Of a stretch of 64,000 nucleotides of DNA, positions 8,372-15,860 are shown in pieces. Where the stretch lies: contig NZ_VOJI01000002.1 in NCBI RefSeq assembly GCF_007923445.1, positions 248,001 to 312,000 on the forward strand. Reading direction: 5' to 3'. How positions within the stretch are numbered: the stretch's first letter is position 1; every line of letters begins with the position of its first letter. The notes beneath the pieces were generated by a model that was not told the DNA's origin, ran no database searches, and saw only the letters and a program-made list of their open reading frames with translations. Source of the DNA: Puniceibacterium confluentis. GTDB lineage: Bacteria > Pseudomonadota > Alphaproteobacteria > Rhodobacterales > Rhodobacteraceae. Position numbers and translations under genes: made by a program.

Positions 8372-9703
8372 ATGAGCCACGTTTTTCCCCGTCACTGTCA
8401 CACCCCCCTGCCCACCGCCGTCGGGGGCGACGGTTGTTATCTGATTGATGCGGACGGCAAACGCTACTTTGACGGTTCCGGCGGGGCGGCTGTCTCCTGC
8501 CTTGGCCATTCCAACGGCCGGGTGCAGGCGGCGATCAAGGCGCAGGTTGACCAGCTGGCCTTTGCCCACACCGGCTTTTTCACATCGGAGCCTGCCGAAC
8601 AGTTGGCCGACCTGCTGATCGCCAACGCCCCCGGAGACCTGGACCGGGTGTATTTTGTCTCGGGCGGCTCCGAGGCGGTGGAAAGCGCGATCAAGCTGGC
8701 GCGGCAGTACCATGTCGAACGCGGCGAGCCGCAGCGGCGTCACCTGATCGCCCGGCGGCAAAGTTATCACGGCAACACCATCGGTGCGCTGTCGGCCGGC
8801 GGCAACGCCTGGCGTCGTCAGCAATTCGCCCCTCTGTTGGTCGAGATGAGCCATATCGCACCCTGCTATGAATACGCCGAACGCGCCGGAACCGAGACCG
8901 TCGAGGCCTACGGCCTGCGGGTCGCGGACGAACTGGAGGCCGAGATTCAGCGGCTCGGGACCGACAGCGTCATCGCCTTCATCGCCGAGCCCGTGGTGGG
9001 CGCGACACTGGGGGCAGTGCCGTCGGTGCCGGGCTACTTCAAACGCGTGCGCGAGATCTGCGACCGCCACGGTGTGCTGCTGATCCTGGATGAGGTCATG
9101 TGCGGCATGGGCCGTACCGGGCACCTTTTTGCCTGTGATGGCGATGGTGTGGCCCCCGATATCCTGTGCATCGCCAAAGGACTGGGCGCCGGGTATCAGC
9201 CGATCGGTGCAATGCTGTGTTCCGGCGGAGTTTACGAGACGATTGCGGGGGGCACCGGCTTTTTCCAGCACGGGCATACCTACATCGGGCATCCGGTGGC
9301 GGCGGCGGCAGGCCTTGCCGTGGTGTCCGAACTGCTGGAGCGTGACCTGATCCCGCAGGTCCAGGCACGCGGCAACTACCTGCAGTCTGCCCTGATGGCG
9401 CGCTTTGGCCAGCATGCCCATGTCGGTGACATCCGCGGCCGAGGCCTGTTCCGCGGCCTGGAGTTCGTGGCCGACCGCGCAACCAAAACGCCGTTCGACC
9501 CGGCTCTGGGCGTGGCGGGGAAGCTGAAGAAAGCCGCCTTTGCCGAAGGTCTGATCTGCTACCCGATGCCCGGCACGCGCGACGGTCGCCACGGCGATCA
9601 CCTGCTGCTGGCGCCGCCGTTCATTGCGACCGAAGCTGAACTGGACGAGATGGTGGGCCGTCTGTCGCGTGCCGTCGACAGGGTGATGGCCGAAACTGTG
9701 TAA
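8372..9703 (+). CDS. class III (aspartate family) aminotransferase
   Basis: A 443-residue PLP-dependent class III aminotransferase. The PLP lysine is K269 in CIAKGLGAGYQP. The cofactor phosphate region is SGGSEAVESAIK, the ring-binding aspartate is in LLILDEVMCGMGRTG, and the length is normal for the family. Such enzymes move an amino group from an omega-amino acid or amine to pyruvate or 2-oxoglutarate. The start at 8372 overlaps the stop of a short upstream frame by ATGA. The gene is divergent from an RpiR-type regulator. The amino donor cannot be assigned. Confidence 0.9.
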   Translation: MSHVFPRHCHTPLPTAVGGDGCYLIDADGKRYFDGSGGAAVSCLGHSNGRVQAAIKAQVDQLAFAHTGFFTSEPAEQLADLLIANAPGDLDRVYFVSGGSEAVESAIKLARQYHVERGEPQRRHLIARRQSYHGNTIGALSAGGNAWRRQQFAPLLVEMSHIAPCYEYAERAGTETVEAYGLRVADELEAEIQRLGTDSVIAFIAEPVVGATLGAVPSVPGYFKRVREICDRHGVLLILDEVMCGMGRTGHLFACDGDGVAPDILCIAKGLGAGYQPIGAMLCSGGVYETIAGGTGFFQHGHTYIGHPVAAAAGLAVVSELLERDLIPQVQARGNYLQSALMARFGQHAHVGDIRGRGLFRGLEFVADRATKTPFDPALGVAGKLKKAAFAEGLICYPMPGTRDGRHGDHLLLAPPFIATEAELDEMVGRLSRAVDRVMAETV

Positions 9704-9934
9704 TACCTCTGCCGACGGCGTCACGCTGCGACAGGGCCGAGCCCGGATGCCCCGCGGATGCAATTACGGCGCTCCTGAACCCTACGGCTGCCTGCCCGAG
9801 GCGCGTTCCGGCGGCCATTCGCTGGCCGCTTGAACCGGTCCCGGGGTATCTTCAGACCCGTTGCCCCTACCGCGCAGCGACGGCACCGCCGCGCGTTTCG
9901 GGCCGCGCGGCCGACAACGGAAGGCCGGAAGCGA
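9704..9934. other. intergenic region, no feature seen
   Basis: This 231-bp gap separates the convergent aminotransferase and small membrane protein genes. Both strands were read and no convincing gene, terminator or repeat was found. Confidence 0.5.
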
Positions 9935-10303
9935 TCAGAAATGGGCCCGCGGTTCGTCAGGGCGACCGGCGAGTAGCGCCAGAGCCCCGCCCAGACCGGC
10001 AAAACAGATCGGAAACATGGTAAAGACGTTAAAGCCAAAGGCGACATACATGCCTGTGGCCGACAGCAACATCATGACACCGCCCCACAGCGCCCGGGAC
10101 ACCGCCATGGCGCCGCCTGCAATCGCCAGCATCGGCGACAGGATCGACACCATGCGCACCAGGGCGGGATCGTCGAACATGCCGAACAGCTCTTCGATTT
10201 CGCCAAAATGCCGGGCCACTTCGGTATAGCCGAACCCGGCGAAACCGACGACCATACCGATCATCCCGGCAATGATGCCCAGTGTCAGGGCGGCGTTGCG
10301 CAT
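9935..10303 (-). CDS. small integral membrane protein, unknown function
   Basis: A 122-residue protein with three to four hydrophobic segments (about 5-27, 52-72, 76-95 and 98-115 of MRNAALTLGIIAGMIGMVVG...). The segments include glycine-rich GMIGMVVGFAGFGYTE at the N-terminus. The ATG at 10303 is chosen because it lies 1 bp after the ArsC/Spx-like stop, giving tight coupling with that gene. No family is recognised with confidence; its arrangement resembles small DUF4064-like membrane proteins. Function is unknown. Confidence 0.7.
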   Translation of the reverse strand: MRNAALTLGIIAGMIGMVVGFAGFGYTEVARHFGEIEELFGMFDDPALVRMVSILSPMLAIAGGAMAVSRALWGGVMMLLSATGMYVAFGFNVFTMFPICFAGLGGALALLAGRPDEPRAHF

Positions 10304-10304
10304 C

Positions 10305-10625
10305 TCAGCCCCGTCCCGACAGCGCGGTCTGAACCTCGCCGCCCCAGCCGAGCCACATCTCGTCACCCTGAACGATCAACGGCCGCTTCATCAGGCTTGG
10401 GTGCTCTTGCAGCAGTGCCTGCGCAGGCTGTGCGCGTTGCTCCGGTGTAAGTCCGCGCCAGGTGGTTGAACGCCTGTTCACGAGATCGGCGCCAAACTGT
10501 TCAAGCGCACGGCTGAGCAACGGCACCGGCACCCCATCCGTCCGCACATCCCGGAAGGTCGCTGTGTCCAGCACCTTCATCGCCTTGCGGCAGGTGTCAC
10601 ACGTCTTGAGTCCGTAGAGGATCAT
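10305..10625 (-). CDS. ArsC/Spx/YffB-family thioredoxin-fold protein
   Basis: A 106-residue protein of the ArsC/Spx superfamily. It begins MILYGLKTCDTCRKA with a CxxC near residues 9-12, followed by the family's RPLIVQGDEMWLGW segment near the C-terminus. Members include glutaredoxin-coupled arsenate reductases and YffB-type proteins of uncertain role. No ars genes are nearby, so arsenate reduction should not be assumed. It is co-transcribed with the small membrane protein that starts 1 bp downstream. Confidence 0.85.
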   Translation of the reverse strand: MILYGLKTCDTCRKAMKVLDTATFRDVRTDGVPVPLLSRALEQFGADLVNRRSTTWRGLTPEQRAQPAQALLQEHPSLMKRPLIVQGDEMWLGWGGEVQTALSGRG

Positions 10626-10851
10626 GCCCGCTCCTGTGTCATCACCTTCAAATAATCGCCCCGTCATCACATTGCGACCCTGTTTTGCTTGCTTTTTACA
10701 TATCCCATGCAATCATTTTGCTCACGTGGCCCTCGGGGCCGGTTCGAAAACGGCACTCCGCACCCGGCATCTGCCGCCCTCCGAACCCTGCGGACCGCGC
10801 CGAAACCCTGACATTTTCAGGGAAAAGCAAGACATGAAGGAGACACGGGAC

Positions 10852-11058
10852 ATGCCGACGGGCACCGTGAAATGGTTTAACACCACCAAAGGATACGGGT
10901 TCATTGCACCCGATGATGGCGGCAAGGATGTGTTTGTGCACATCTCCGCAGTGGAACGCTCGGGCCTCACTGGCCTGGCCGACAATCAGAAAGTCGGATT
11001 TGAAATGCGCGAAGGCCGCGATGGGCGGCAGATGGCTTCGGATCTTACCCTTCTCTAG
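10852..11058 (+). CDS. cold-shock domain protein
   Basis: A 68-residue CspA-type protein consisting of one cold-shock domain. RNP1 (KGYGFI) and RNP2 (VFVHI) are both visible. It would bind single-stranded RNA or DNA and act as an RNA chaperone. The ATG at 10852 is preferred over the in-frame ATG at 10834 because AAGGAG lies at 8-bp spacing before it and MPTGTVKWFN is the standard N-terminus. A 226-bp leader separates it from the divergent ArsC-like gene, long enough for the structured 5' UTR common in csp mRNAs. Confidence 0.95.
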   Translation: MPTGTVKWFNTTKGYGFIAPDDGGKDVFVHISAVERSGLTGLADNQKVGFEMREGRDGRQMASDLTLL

Positions 11059-11093
11059 GGGGCCCTGTTCCAGGGGGATTGCCCGTGCCGGAG

Positions 11094-11999
11094 CTATTGC
11101 GCCTGAAGCTTGACCGCTTCGGTGCGGGCATATCCGATCAGGTCACGCACAAAAGGCTTGTCCACATCCGTGCTGCGGGTCGCAGCATACAGCCGCCGGG
11201 TGATGCCTGCGCGGGTCAGCGGTCGGGTGACGTAATCCGAGTTGTACTTGACCTCGCGCACAACCCAGTCCGGCAACACGGCAACACCGCGGTTGCTGGC
11301 CACCAGCAGCAGGATGACGGCTGTCAGTTCGACCTGCCGGATGGCGGCCGGCTCCACCTTGGCCGGTGTCAGCAACTGGCTGAACACGTCCAGCCGGGCG
11401 CGGTCCACCGGATAGGTGATCAGCGTCTGACCACGGAAGTCCTGCGCCTCGACATAGGCTTTCTTTGCCAGCGGATGTGTCGATGCGGCGACAAAAACCG
11501 CATTGTAATCAAACAGCTCGGTAAAGGTGACGCCCGAAATTTTTTCGGGATCCGACGACACCACCAGATCGACGTCCTCCTTCAGCAGCGCCGGAAGTGC
11601 GTCAAAGGCCAGTCCAGGGCGGATGTCCACATCGACATCCGGCCAGCTCTTGCGAAAGGCTTCCAGCACCGGAAACAGCCACTCGAAACAGGCATGACAT
11701 TCGATCGCGATGTGCATCCGCCCCGAAGAGCCGGCCCGCAGGCCAGTGAACTCGTCCTGAAGCGCCTCGACCTGCGGCAGCACCTGCTCGGCCAGCCGCA
11801 ACAGGCGCATGCCCGCCGCCGACAATGTCATGGGCTTGGACCGACGGACGAACAGCTCGACCCCCGCCTGATCCTCAAGCCCCTTGATCTGGTGGCTGAG
11901 CGCGCTTTGCGTGATGTTCAGCTGGTCCGCGGCCTTGGCGACACCGCCAGCTTCGTAGATCGCCTTGATCGTGCGCAGATGCCGGAATTCGATGTGCAT
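11094..11999 (-). CDS. metR: LysR-family regulator, MetR-type
   Basis: A 301-residue LysR-type regulator with an N-terminal winged HTH (about 1-60; DQLNITQSALSHQIKGLED) and a periplasmic-binding-like effector domain. It is divergent from metF with 96 bp between the starts, the classic metR arrangement, in which MetR uses homocysteine as co-effector to control methionine genes. The ATG at 11999 (MHIEFRHLRTIKAI) is the usual MetR N-terminus; the open frame extends further but runs through metF. Identity as MetR rests on N-terminal motif and neighbourhood. Confidence 0.9.
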   Translation of the reverse strand: MHIEFRHLRTIKAIYEAGGVAKAADQLNITQSALSHQIKGLEDQAGVELFVRRSKPMTLSAAGMRLLRLAEQVLPQVEALQDEFTGLRAGSSGRMHIAIECHACFEWLFPVLEAFRKSWPDVDVDIRPGLAFDALPALLKEDVDLVVSSDPEKISGVTFTELFDYNAVFVAASTHPLAKKAYVEAQDFRGQTLITYPVDRARLDVFSQLLTPAKVEPAAIRQVELTAVILLLVASNRGVAVLPDWVVREVKYNSDYVTRPLTRAGITRRLYAATRSTDVDKPFVRDLIGYARTEAVKLQAQ

Positions 12000-12011
12000 A
12001 CCCGCGTCCAC

Positions 12012-12046
12012 CTCATGTTGTTGATGAGTTTTATGAGTTTGTCTCA
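12012..12046. promoter_or_regulatory. probable MetR-binding region between metR and metF
   Basis: Two overlapping dyads lie in the divergent gap: CTCAT-N7-ATGAG (12012-12028) and TGAG-N5-CTCA (12034-12046), linked by a direct repeat of ATGAGTTT. The second fits the spacing of the enterobacterial MetR box TGAA-N5-TTCA. Assignment to MetR is inferred from position. Confidence 0.55.
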
Positions 12047-12095
12047 CAGAGGCGATCGTGCAACAAGAGCTGAAACGAGTACAAGGACCGCCGCC

Positions 12096-12962
12096 ATGAC
12101 CCGCCCCGAAATCTCTTTCGAGTTCTTCCCGCCCAAGAATATCGAAGCCACCTTCCGGCTCTGGGACACGGTGCAGGTGCTGGCTCCTCTTGCACCGCGG
12201 TTCGTCTCGGTGACTTATGGCGCCGGCGGGACGACGCGGGATCTGACCCGCGACGTGGTGTCGACCCTGCACAAACACTCCGGCCTGCGCACCGCCGCGC
12301 ATCTGACCTGTGTCGATGCCACCCGCGCGGAAACGTTGCAGATCGCCCGCGACTTTGCGGACGCAGGCGTCACCGACATCGTTGCGCTGCGCGGCGACCC
12401 GCCCAAGGGCGCAAACGGCTTCGTCCCGCACCCCGAAGGCTTCCACAACTCGGTCGAACTGATCGAATCACTGAAAGCGACCGGTGATTTCACCATCCGT
12501 GTCGGTGCCTATCCCGACAAGCACCCCGAGGCCCCCACCGCGACGGCGGATGTCGAGTACCTGAAGCGCAAGCTGGATGCGGGTGCCGACGAAGCGCTGA
12601 CGCAGTTTTTCTTCGAGGCCGAGACATTTTTCCGCTTCCGCGACGCCTGTGTGAAGGCCGGGATCGACAAGCCGATCGTTCCGGGCATCTTTCCGATCGA
12701 AAACTGGAAAGGCGCGCGCCGCTTTGCCGAAGCCTGTGGCACGCATATTCCCGCCTGGGTGATCGATGCCTTTGAAACGGCAACCCGCGACGGACGCCAG
12801 GACCTGCTGGCCACGGCGATGTGTACGGAGCTTTGTTCCGACCTGATCGACGGTGGCGTGGACAAGCTGCATTTCTACACGCTCAACCGGCCGGAACTGA
12901 CGCGTGACGTCTGCTTCGCCCTCGGTGTCGCACCCGACGTAAAGCTGGAAAATGTCGCCTGA
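12096..12962 (+). CDS. metF: 5,10-methylenetetrahydrofolate reductase
   Basis: A 288-residue MetF. It reduces 5,10-methylene-THF to 5-methyl-THF with FAD and NADH, supplying methyl groups for methionine synthesis. The family landmarks EISFEFFPPK (start), VTYGAGGTTRD, ALRGDPP and HFYTLNR (end) are all present in order, and length is normal. The start ATG is at 12096; the long open frame upstream is antisense to metR. It is divergent from metR, which probably activates it. Two hairpins follow the stop within 65 bp. Confidence 0.96.
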   Translation: MTRPEISFEFFPPKNIEATFRLWDTVQVLAPLAPRFVSVTYGAGGTTRDLTRDVVSTLHKHSGLRTAAHLTCVDATRAETLQIARDFADAGVTDIVALRGDPPKGANGFVPHPEGFHNSVELIESLKATGDFTIRVGAYPDKHPEAPTATADVEYLKRKLDAGADEALTQFFFEAETFFRFRDACVKAGIDKPIVPGIFPIENWKGARRFAEACGTHIPAWVIDAFETATRDGRQDLLATAMCTELCSDLIDGGVDKLHFYTLNRPELTRDVCFALGVAPDVKLENVA

Positions 12963-12977
12963 CATCGCGACCCGGAC

Positions 12978-13025
12978 CAAGAATTTTAAATAAAATTCTT
13001 GTGAAAATTCTTCGCAAGAATTTTC
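12978..13025 (+). terminator. tandem AT-rich hairpins downstream of metF
   Basis: Two adjacent hairpins follow metF: CAAGAATTTT-AAAT-AAAATTCTTG (12978-13001) and GAAAATTCTT-CGC-AAGAATTTTC (13003-13025). The arms are nearly identical, so the middle arms could also pair with each other in an alternative fold. The second ends in TTTTC, so a terminator for metF is plausible. The AT content contrasts with the surrounding GC-rich DNA. Confidence 0.5.
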
Positions 13026-13083
13026 TCCCGGCGCGACCGGCACCGCCCCGCACGGGCCGGTGCGTCCGGCCGTTCTGATGTGC

Positions 13084-13536
13084 ATGATACGTCGCGCTGA
13101 AATTGCCGATCTGCCCGAGATGCGACGCATCGCGCAGCAAGCCTATGCCCGTTACATCCCGGCGATAGGTCGCAGACCCGCGCCCATGGACGCGGATTAT
13201 GCAGAGCAGATCAGTGGCGGGCACGCCTATGTTGCACAGACCGATACCGGTGATTTGGCCGGATTCATCGTCTTCTTCCCGAAGGGACAGTCGATGTTTC
13301 TGGAAAATGTCGCGGTGGATCAGGAGATGACGGGGCGGGGGATCGGCAGGGCCCTCATCACCTATTGTGAAACCCAGGCCCGCGTCGGTGGGTTCGGCTC
13401 GGTGTCGCTGTACACCAATGCCCGGATGACGGCCAATCTGCGGATCTATCCGCGCCTGGGATATGTCCGCACCGGACGTGGCCGCGAGGATGGCTTTGAC
13501 AGGATTTATTTCAGCAAGGATCTGACTTCAGCCTGA
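13084..13536 (+). CDS. GNAT-family N-acetyltransferase
   Basis: A 150-residue GNAT. The acetyl-CoA-binding motif A is seen in VAVDQEMTGRGIGRALI, with the following LYTN and YPRLGYVRTGRG segments typical of the fold. The substrate is unknown. The ATG at 13084 (MIRRAEIADLPEM) matches the usual GNAT N-terminus; a GTG at 13060 would add eight residues and neither has a clear ribosome-binding site. Its last bases overlap the remnant on the opposite strand. Confidence 0.87.
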   Translation: MIRRAEIADLPEMRRIAQQAYARYIPAIGRRPAPMDADYAEQISGGHAYVAQTDTGDLAGFIVFFPKGQSMFLENVAVDQEMTGRGIGRALITYCETQARVGGFGSVSLYTNARMTANLRIYPRLGYVRTGRGREDGFDRIYFSKDLTSA

Positions 13537-13737
13537 GACCTGTCTGCCGATGCCCTCAGTCACGTCCCGCGCAGCCGCGAGCAGGGTGAATCCGGTAAAC
13601 CGCTGTGCCGCCTGTTCGTGGAGAATCCGCACCACCAGCCCTGCCTGTTCGATGCCCAGGTCCGCGGTCTTTCCGGTATTCTCCAGCAGCCGCCGCAGCA
13701 CTGGACTCGCCCACGCGGCGCCTGTCCGCCACCCGCA
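13528..13737 (-). pseudogene. possible 3' remnant of a protein-coding gene
   Basis: A minus-strand frame open from 13737 to a TGA at 13528 reads as plausible protein (for example RRLLENTGKTADLGIEQAG, then LLAAARDVTEGIGRQ) with about 78 percent GC at third positions. It has no usable start, because stops lie just upstream. It is divergent from bhcA. It could be the tail of a deleted regulator such as bhcR, but no IclR signature is recognisable, so the identity is open. Confidence 0.35.
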
Positions 13738-13808
13738 TCACCTTCGATCAACCTCGGCTCGATCACTTTGAAAAACGCCCTCGTACCGTGAAAAATACAA
13801 GGCATTGA

Positions 13809-13854
13809 ATTTCATGAAATATTTCTGAAATTACAAAAATGAAATGTAATTTCA
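13809..13854. promoter_or_regulatory. AT-rich palindromic region upstream of bhcA
   Basis: The 60-100 bp before bhcA are strikingly AT-rich. They contain a perfect palindrome ATTTCATGAAAT (13809-13820) and a 9-bp inverted repeat TGAAATTAC (13826-13834) / GTAATTTCA (13846-13854). These TTTC/GAAA dyads are good operator candidates for the bhcA promoter; the regulator is not present in intact form. Confidence 0.5.
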
Positions 13855-13914
13855 AAAAAATTGCCCGCCAAACGGGTACGGCGTACATCAATCCCACAGC
13901 GAGGAGAAAACGCC

Positions 13915-15105
13915 ATGAGCCTTCAGAACCCGGTATTCATTCCCGGCCCCACCAACATTCCCGAGGCGATCCGCAAAGCCTGCGACATGCCCACAATCGA
14001 CCACCGCTCGCCACTGTTTGCGACGATCCTGCATCCCGCCATCGACGGCTGCCGCAAAGTGCTGAAGACGACCGAGGGCGAACTGTTCATCTTCCCCGCC
14101 TCCGGCACCGGCGGCTGGGAGGCGGCATTGTCCAACACCCTCAACCCCGGCGACACGGTTCTTGCCGCGCGCAACGGCATGTTTTCGCACAAGTGGATCG
14201 ACATGTGCCGTCGCTTTGGCCTGAATGTCACCCAGGTTGACGTGCCCTGGGGCGAAGGGCTGCCCGTCGCGAAGTTTGGGGAGATCCTGCGTGCCGACAC
14301 GTCGGGCACCATCAAGGCCGTCCTCGCCACGCACAACGAGACCGCAACCGGAGTGGTGTCCGACATCAGCGGCCTGCGCCGGGCGATGGACGACGCGGAC
14401 CACGGCGCACTGCTGCTGGTCGATGGCGTCAGCTCGATCGGCTCCATGGACTTCCAGTTCGACGCCTGGGGTGTGGATGTCGCCGTTGCCGGGTCGCAAA
14501 AGGGGTTCATGCTGCCCGCCGGCCTTGCCATCGCCTGCTTTTCCGCCAAGGCCGTTGCCGCGTCCAGGACCGCGACCCTGCCCCGGACGTTCTGGAGCAT
14601 CGACGACATGCGCAAAGGCTATGCCGCCAATGCCTACCCCTACACGCCGGCGGTCGGCCTGCTGAACGGGCTGAAGCTGTCGACAGAAATGCTGCTGGCC
14701 GAAGGGCTTGACCAAGTCTATGCCCGGCACGCCCGGATTGCCGACGGGGTGCGCGCCGCCGTCGCGGCCTGGGGCATGGCCCCCTGCGCCGCGACGCCCG
14801 ACCTCTACTCCAACACGGTGACGGCGATCCGCACGCCCGAAGGCTTTGACGCGACCACGATCGTCGAACGTGCGGCGCAGGACTACGGCATGGCCTTTGG
14901 CACCGGTCTCGGCGATGTCGCGGGCAAGGTGTTCCGCATCGGCCATCTGGGCATGCTCACCGACGCCATGGCCCTGTCCGGCATCGCCACCGCCGAAATG
15001 GTCATGGTCGATCTGGGTCTGCCCGTGACCCTCGGGTCCGGCGTCGCTGCGGCACAGAGCGTTTACCGCAGGGGCCGCCCCCGGGCGACGGAACTGGCCG
15101 CATGA
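13915..15105 (+). CDS. bhcA: aspartate--glyoxylate aminotransferase, BhcA-type
   Basis: A 396-residue class V aminotransferase of the serine/alanine-glyoxylate group. The PLP lysine is K196 in GSQKGFMLPAG, and the N-terminus NPVFIPGPTNIPEAIRKA and the segment FPASGTGGWEAAL are typical. From memory it resembles BhcA of Paracoccus denitrificans closely in length and in the C-terminal GIATAEMVM segment. BhcA converts glyoxylate and aspartate to glycine and oxaloacetate, the first step of the beta-hydroxyaspartate cycle. GAGGAG precedes the start at 13915. The following bhcC- and bhcD-like sequences are broken, so the enzyme may now act alone. Confidence 0.85.
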   Translation: MSLQNPVFIPGPTNIPEAIRKACDMPTIDHRSPLFATILHPAIDGCRKVLKTTEGELFIFPASGTGGWEAALSNTLNPGDTVLAARNGMFSHKWIDMCRRFGLNVTQVDVPWGEGLPVAKFGEILRADTSGTIKAVLATHNETATGVVSDISGLRRAMDDADHGALLLVDGVSSIGSMDFQFDAWGVDVAVAGSQKGFMLPAGLAIACFSAKAVAASRTATLPRTFWSIDDMRKGYAANAYPYTPAVGLLNGLKLSTEMLLAEGLDQVYARHARIADGVRAAVAAWGMAPCAATPDLYSNTVTAIRTPEGFDATTIVERAAQDYGMAFGTGLGDVAGKVFRIGHLGMLTDAMALSGIATAEMVMVDLGLPVTLGSGVAAAQSVYRRGRPRATELAA

Positions 15106-15394
15106 CCCAGCGCGTCGCCAAGCGGGACTGGAATGTGACATCAACGGCGGCGGGACCAGTTCGAAGCCGGGGCTGCCGGTGGCCCATGGGCGCAGCGATG
15201 TCATCCGTGTCAAATGCTCGGACGAACATGGCGTCGTCGCGGACCCCGGCACGGATCTGAAAGTGAACGACAGGCCGGGTTTCGTGCCCGGCCACAGCGA
15301 CCCGACCTGCAATGTGCATGACTGGAATGTCGGTTTTCGCAACAGCTGCGTCGAAACGCTCTGGCCGGTCTTCGCACGCGGCAAGGCCTGCTGA
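15106..15394 (+). pseudogene. 3' remnant of a beta-hydroxyaspartate aldolase gene (bhcC-like)
   Basis: Reading straight on from the end of bhcA in a different frame gives about 96 codons ending at TGA 15392-15394. They match the C-terminus of the D-threonine aldolase / D-3-hydroxyaspartate aldolase family: KCSDEHGVV, then VPGHSDPTCNVHDWNVG (the metal-site HxDPT region, here with Ser after His), then VETLWPVFARGK. About three quarters of such a gene (usual length near 380-390 residues) is missing, including the PLP lysine domain. In complete clusters bhcC lies third, after bhcA and bhcB, so one deletion could have removed bhcB and most of bhcC. Confidence 0.7.
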
Positions 15395-15396
15395 CG

Positions 15397-15860
15397 TGGC
15401 AGGCAGCTCCCGGATTTCGGGGACTGCCGTTCGACGGCGTCTTTCTGGGAACCCCTGGACGCGTTGCGGAAGTGATCACCTCGATCACGTCGAGCTTTGC
15501 GCCGATCCTGCGTGACGCCTGTGACACTCCCGAAACCCACATTGCCTGCACGACAACCAACACCGGGAAAGCAGGAGGCTGGGGCGGACCGGCGTCTGCA
15601 CCGAATTGATCGCCCAAAGCGTCGGAATCGGTGAAGCCCGGCACGCCATCGCTTCGGGGATGGTCGCGCCCGCCGACGTCACCGAAATCGGCGCCCTCAT
15701 CAACGCCGCTGATCCCGGCTGCACCTCTGATGCGGAAATCCCCCTGTTCGACGGCACCGGAGCCGGCCTGCAAGACCTTGCAGTCGCCGCCAAATTGGTG
15801 AAGCTTGCACACCGGAACGGCACTGCCGTTTCGGTTGATTTCCAAGGCAAAGGCAATGAC
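15397..15860 (+). pseudogene. 3' remnant of an iminosuccinate reductase gene (bhcD-like, frameshifted)
   Basis: Two frames together spell the C-terminal half of an ornithine cyclodeaminase/mu-crystallin family protein. Frame one (15397 to stop 15607-15609) gives GLPFDGVFLG and ITSITSSFAPIL. Frame two (about 15565 onward) gives AQSVGIGEARHAIASG, then EIGALINAADPG, then FDGTGAGLQDLAVAA. The frame change and the missing first half (about 190 residues, with the nucleotide-binding start) make it non-functional. Position after a bhcC-like remnant and bhcA identifies it as probable bhcD. The second frame runs without a stop into the gap gene. Confidence 0.72.

Noticed and set aside
10305-10625. Arsenate reductase in an arsenic-resistance operon
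   Set aside because: The fold fits, but no arsR, arsB or acr3 is nearby and YffB/Spx-type proteins share the motif.
13528-13737. Naming the divergent remnant bhcR
   Set aside because: Position fits, but I could not recognise an IclR C-terminal signature, so only 'unidentified remnant' is claimed.
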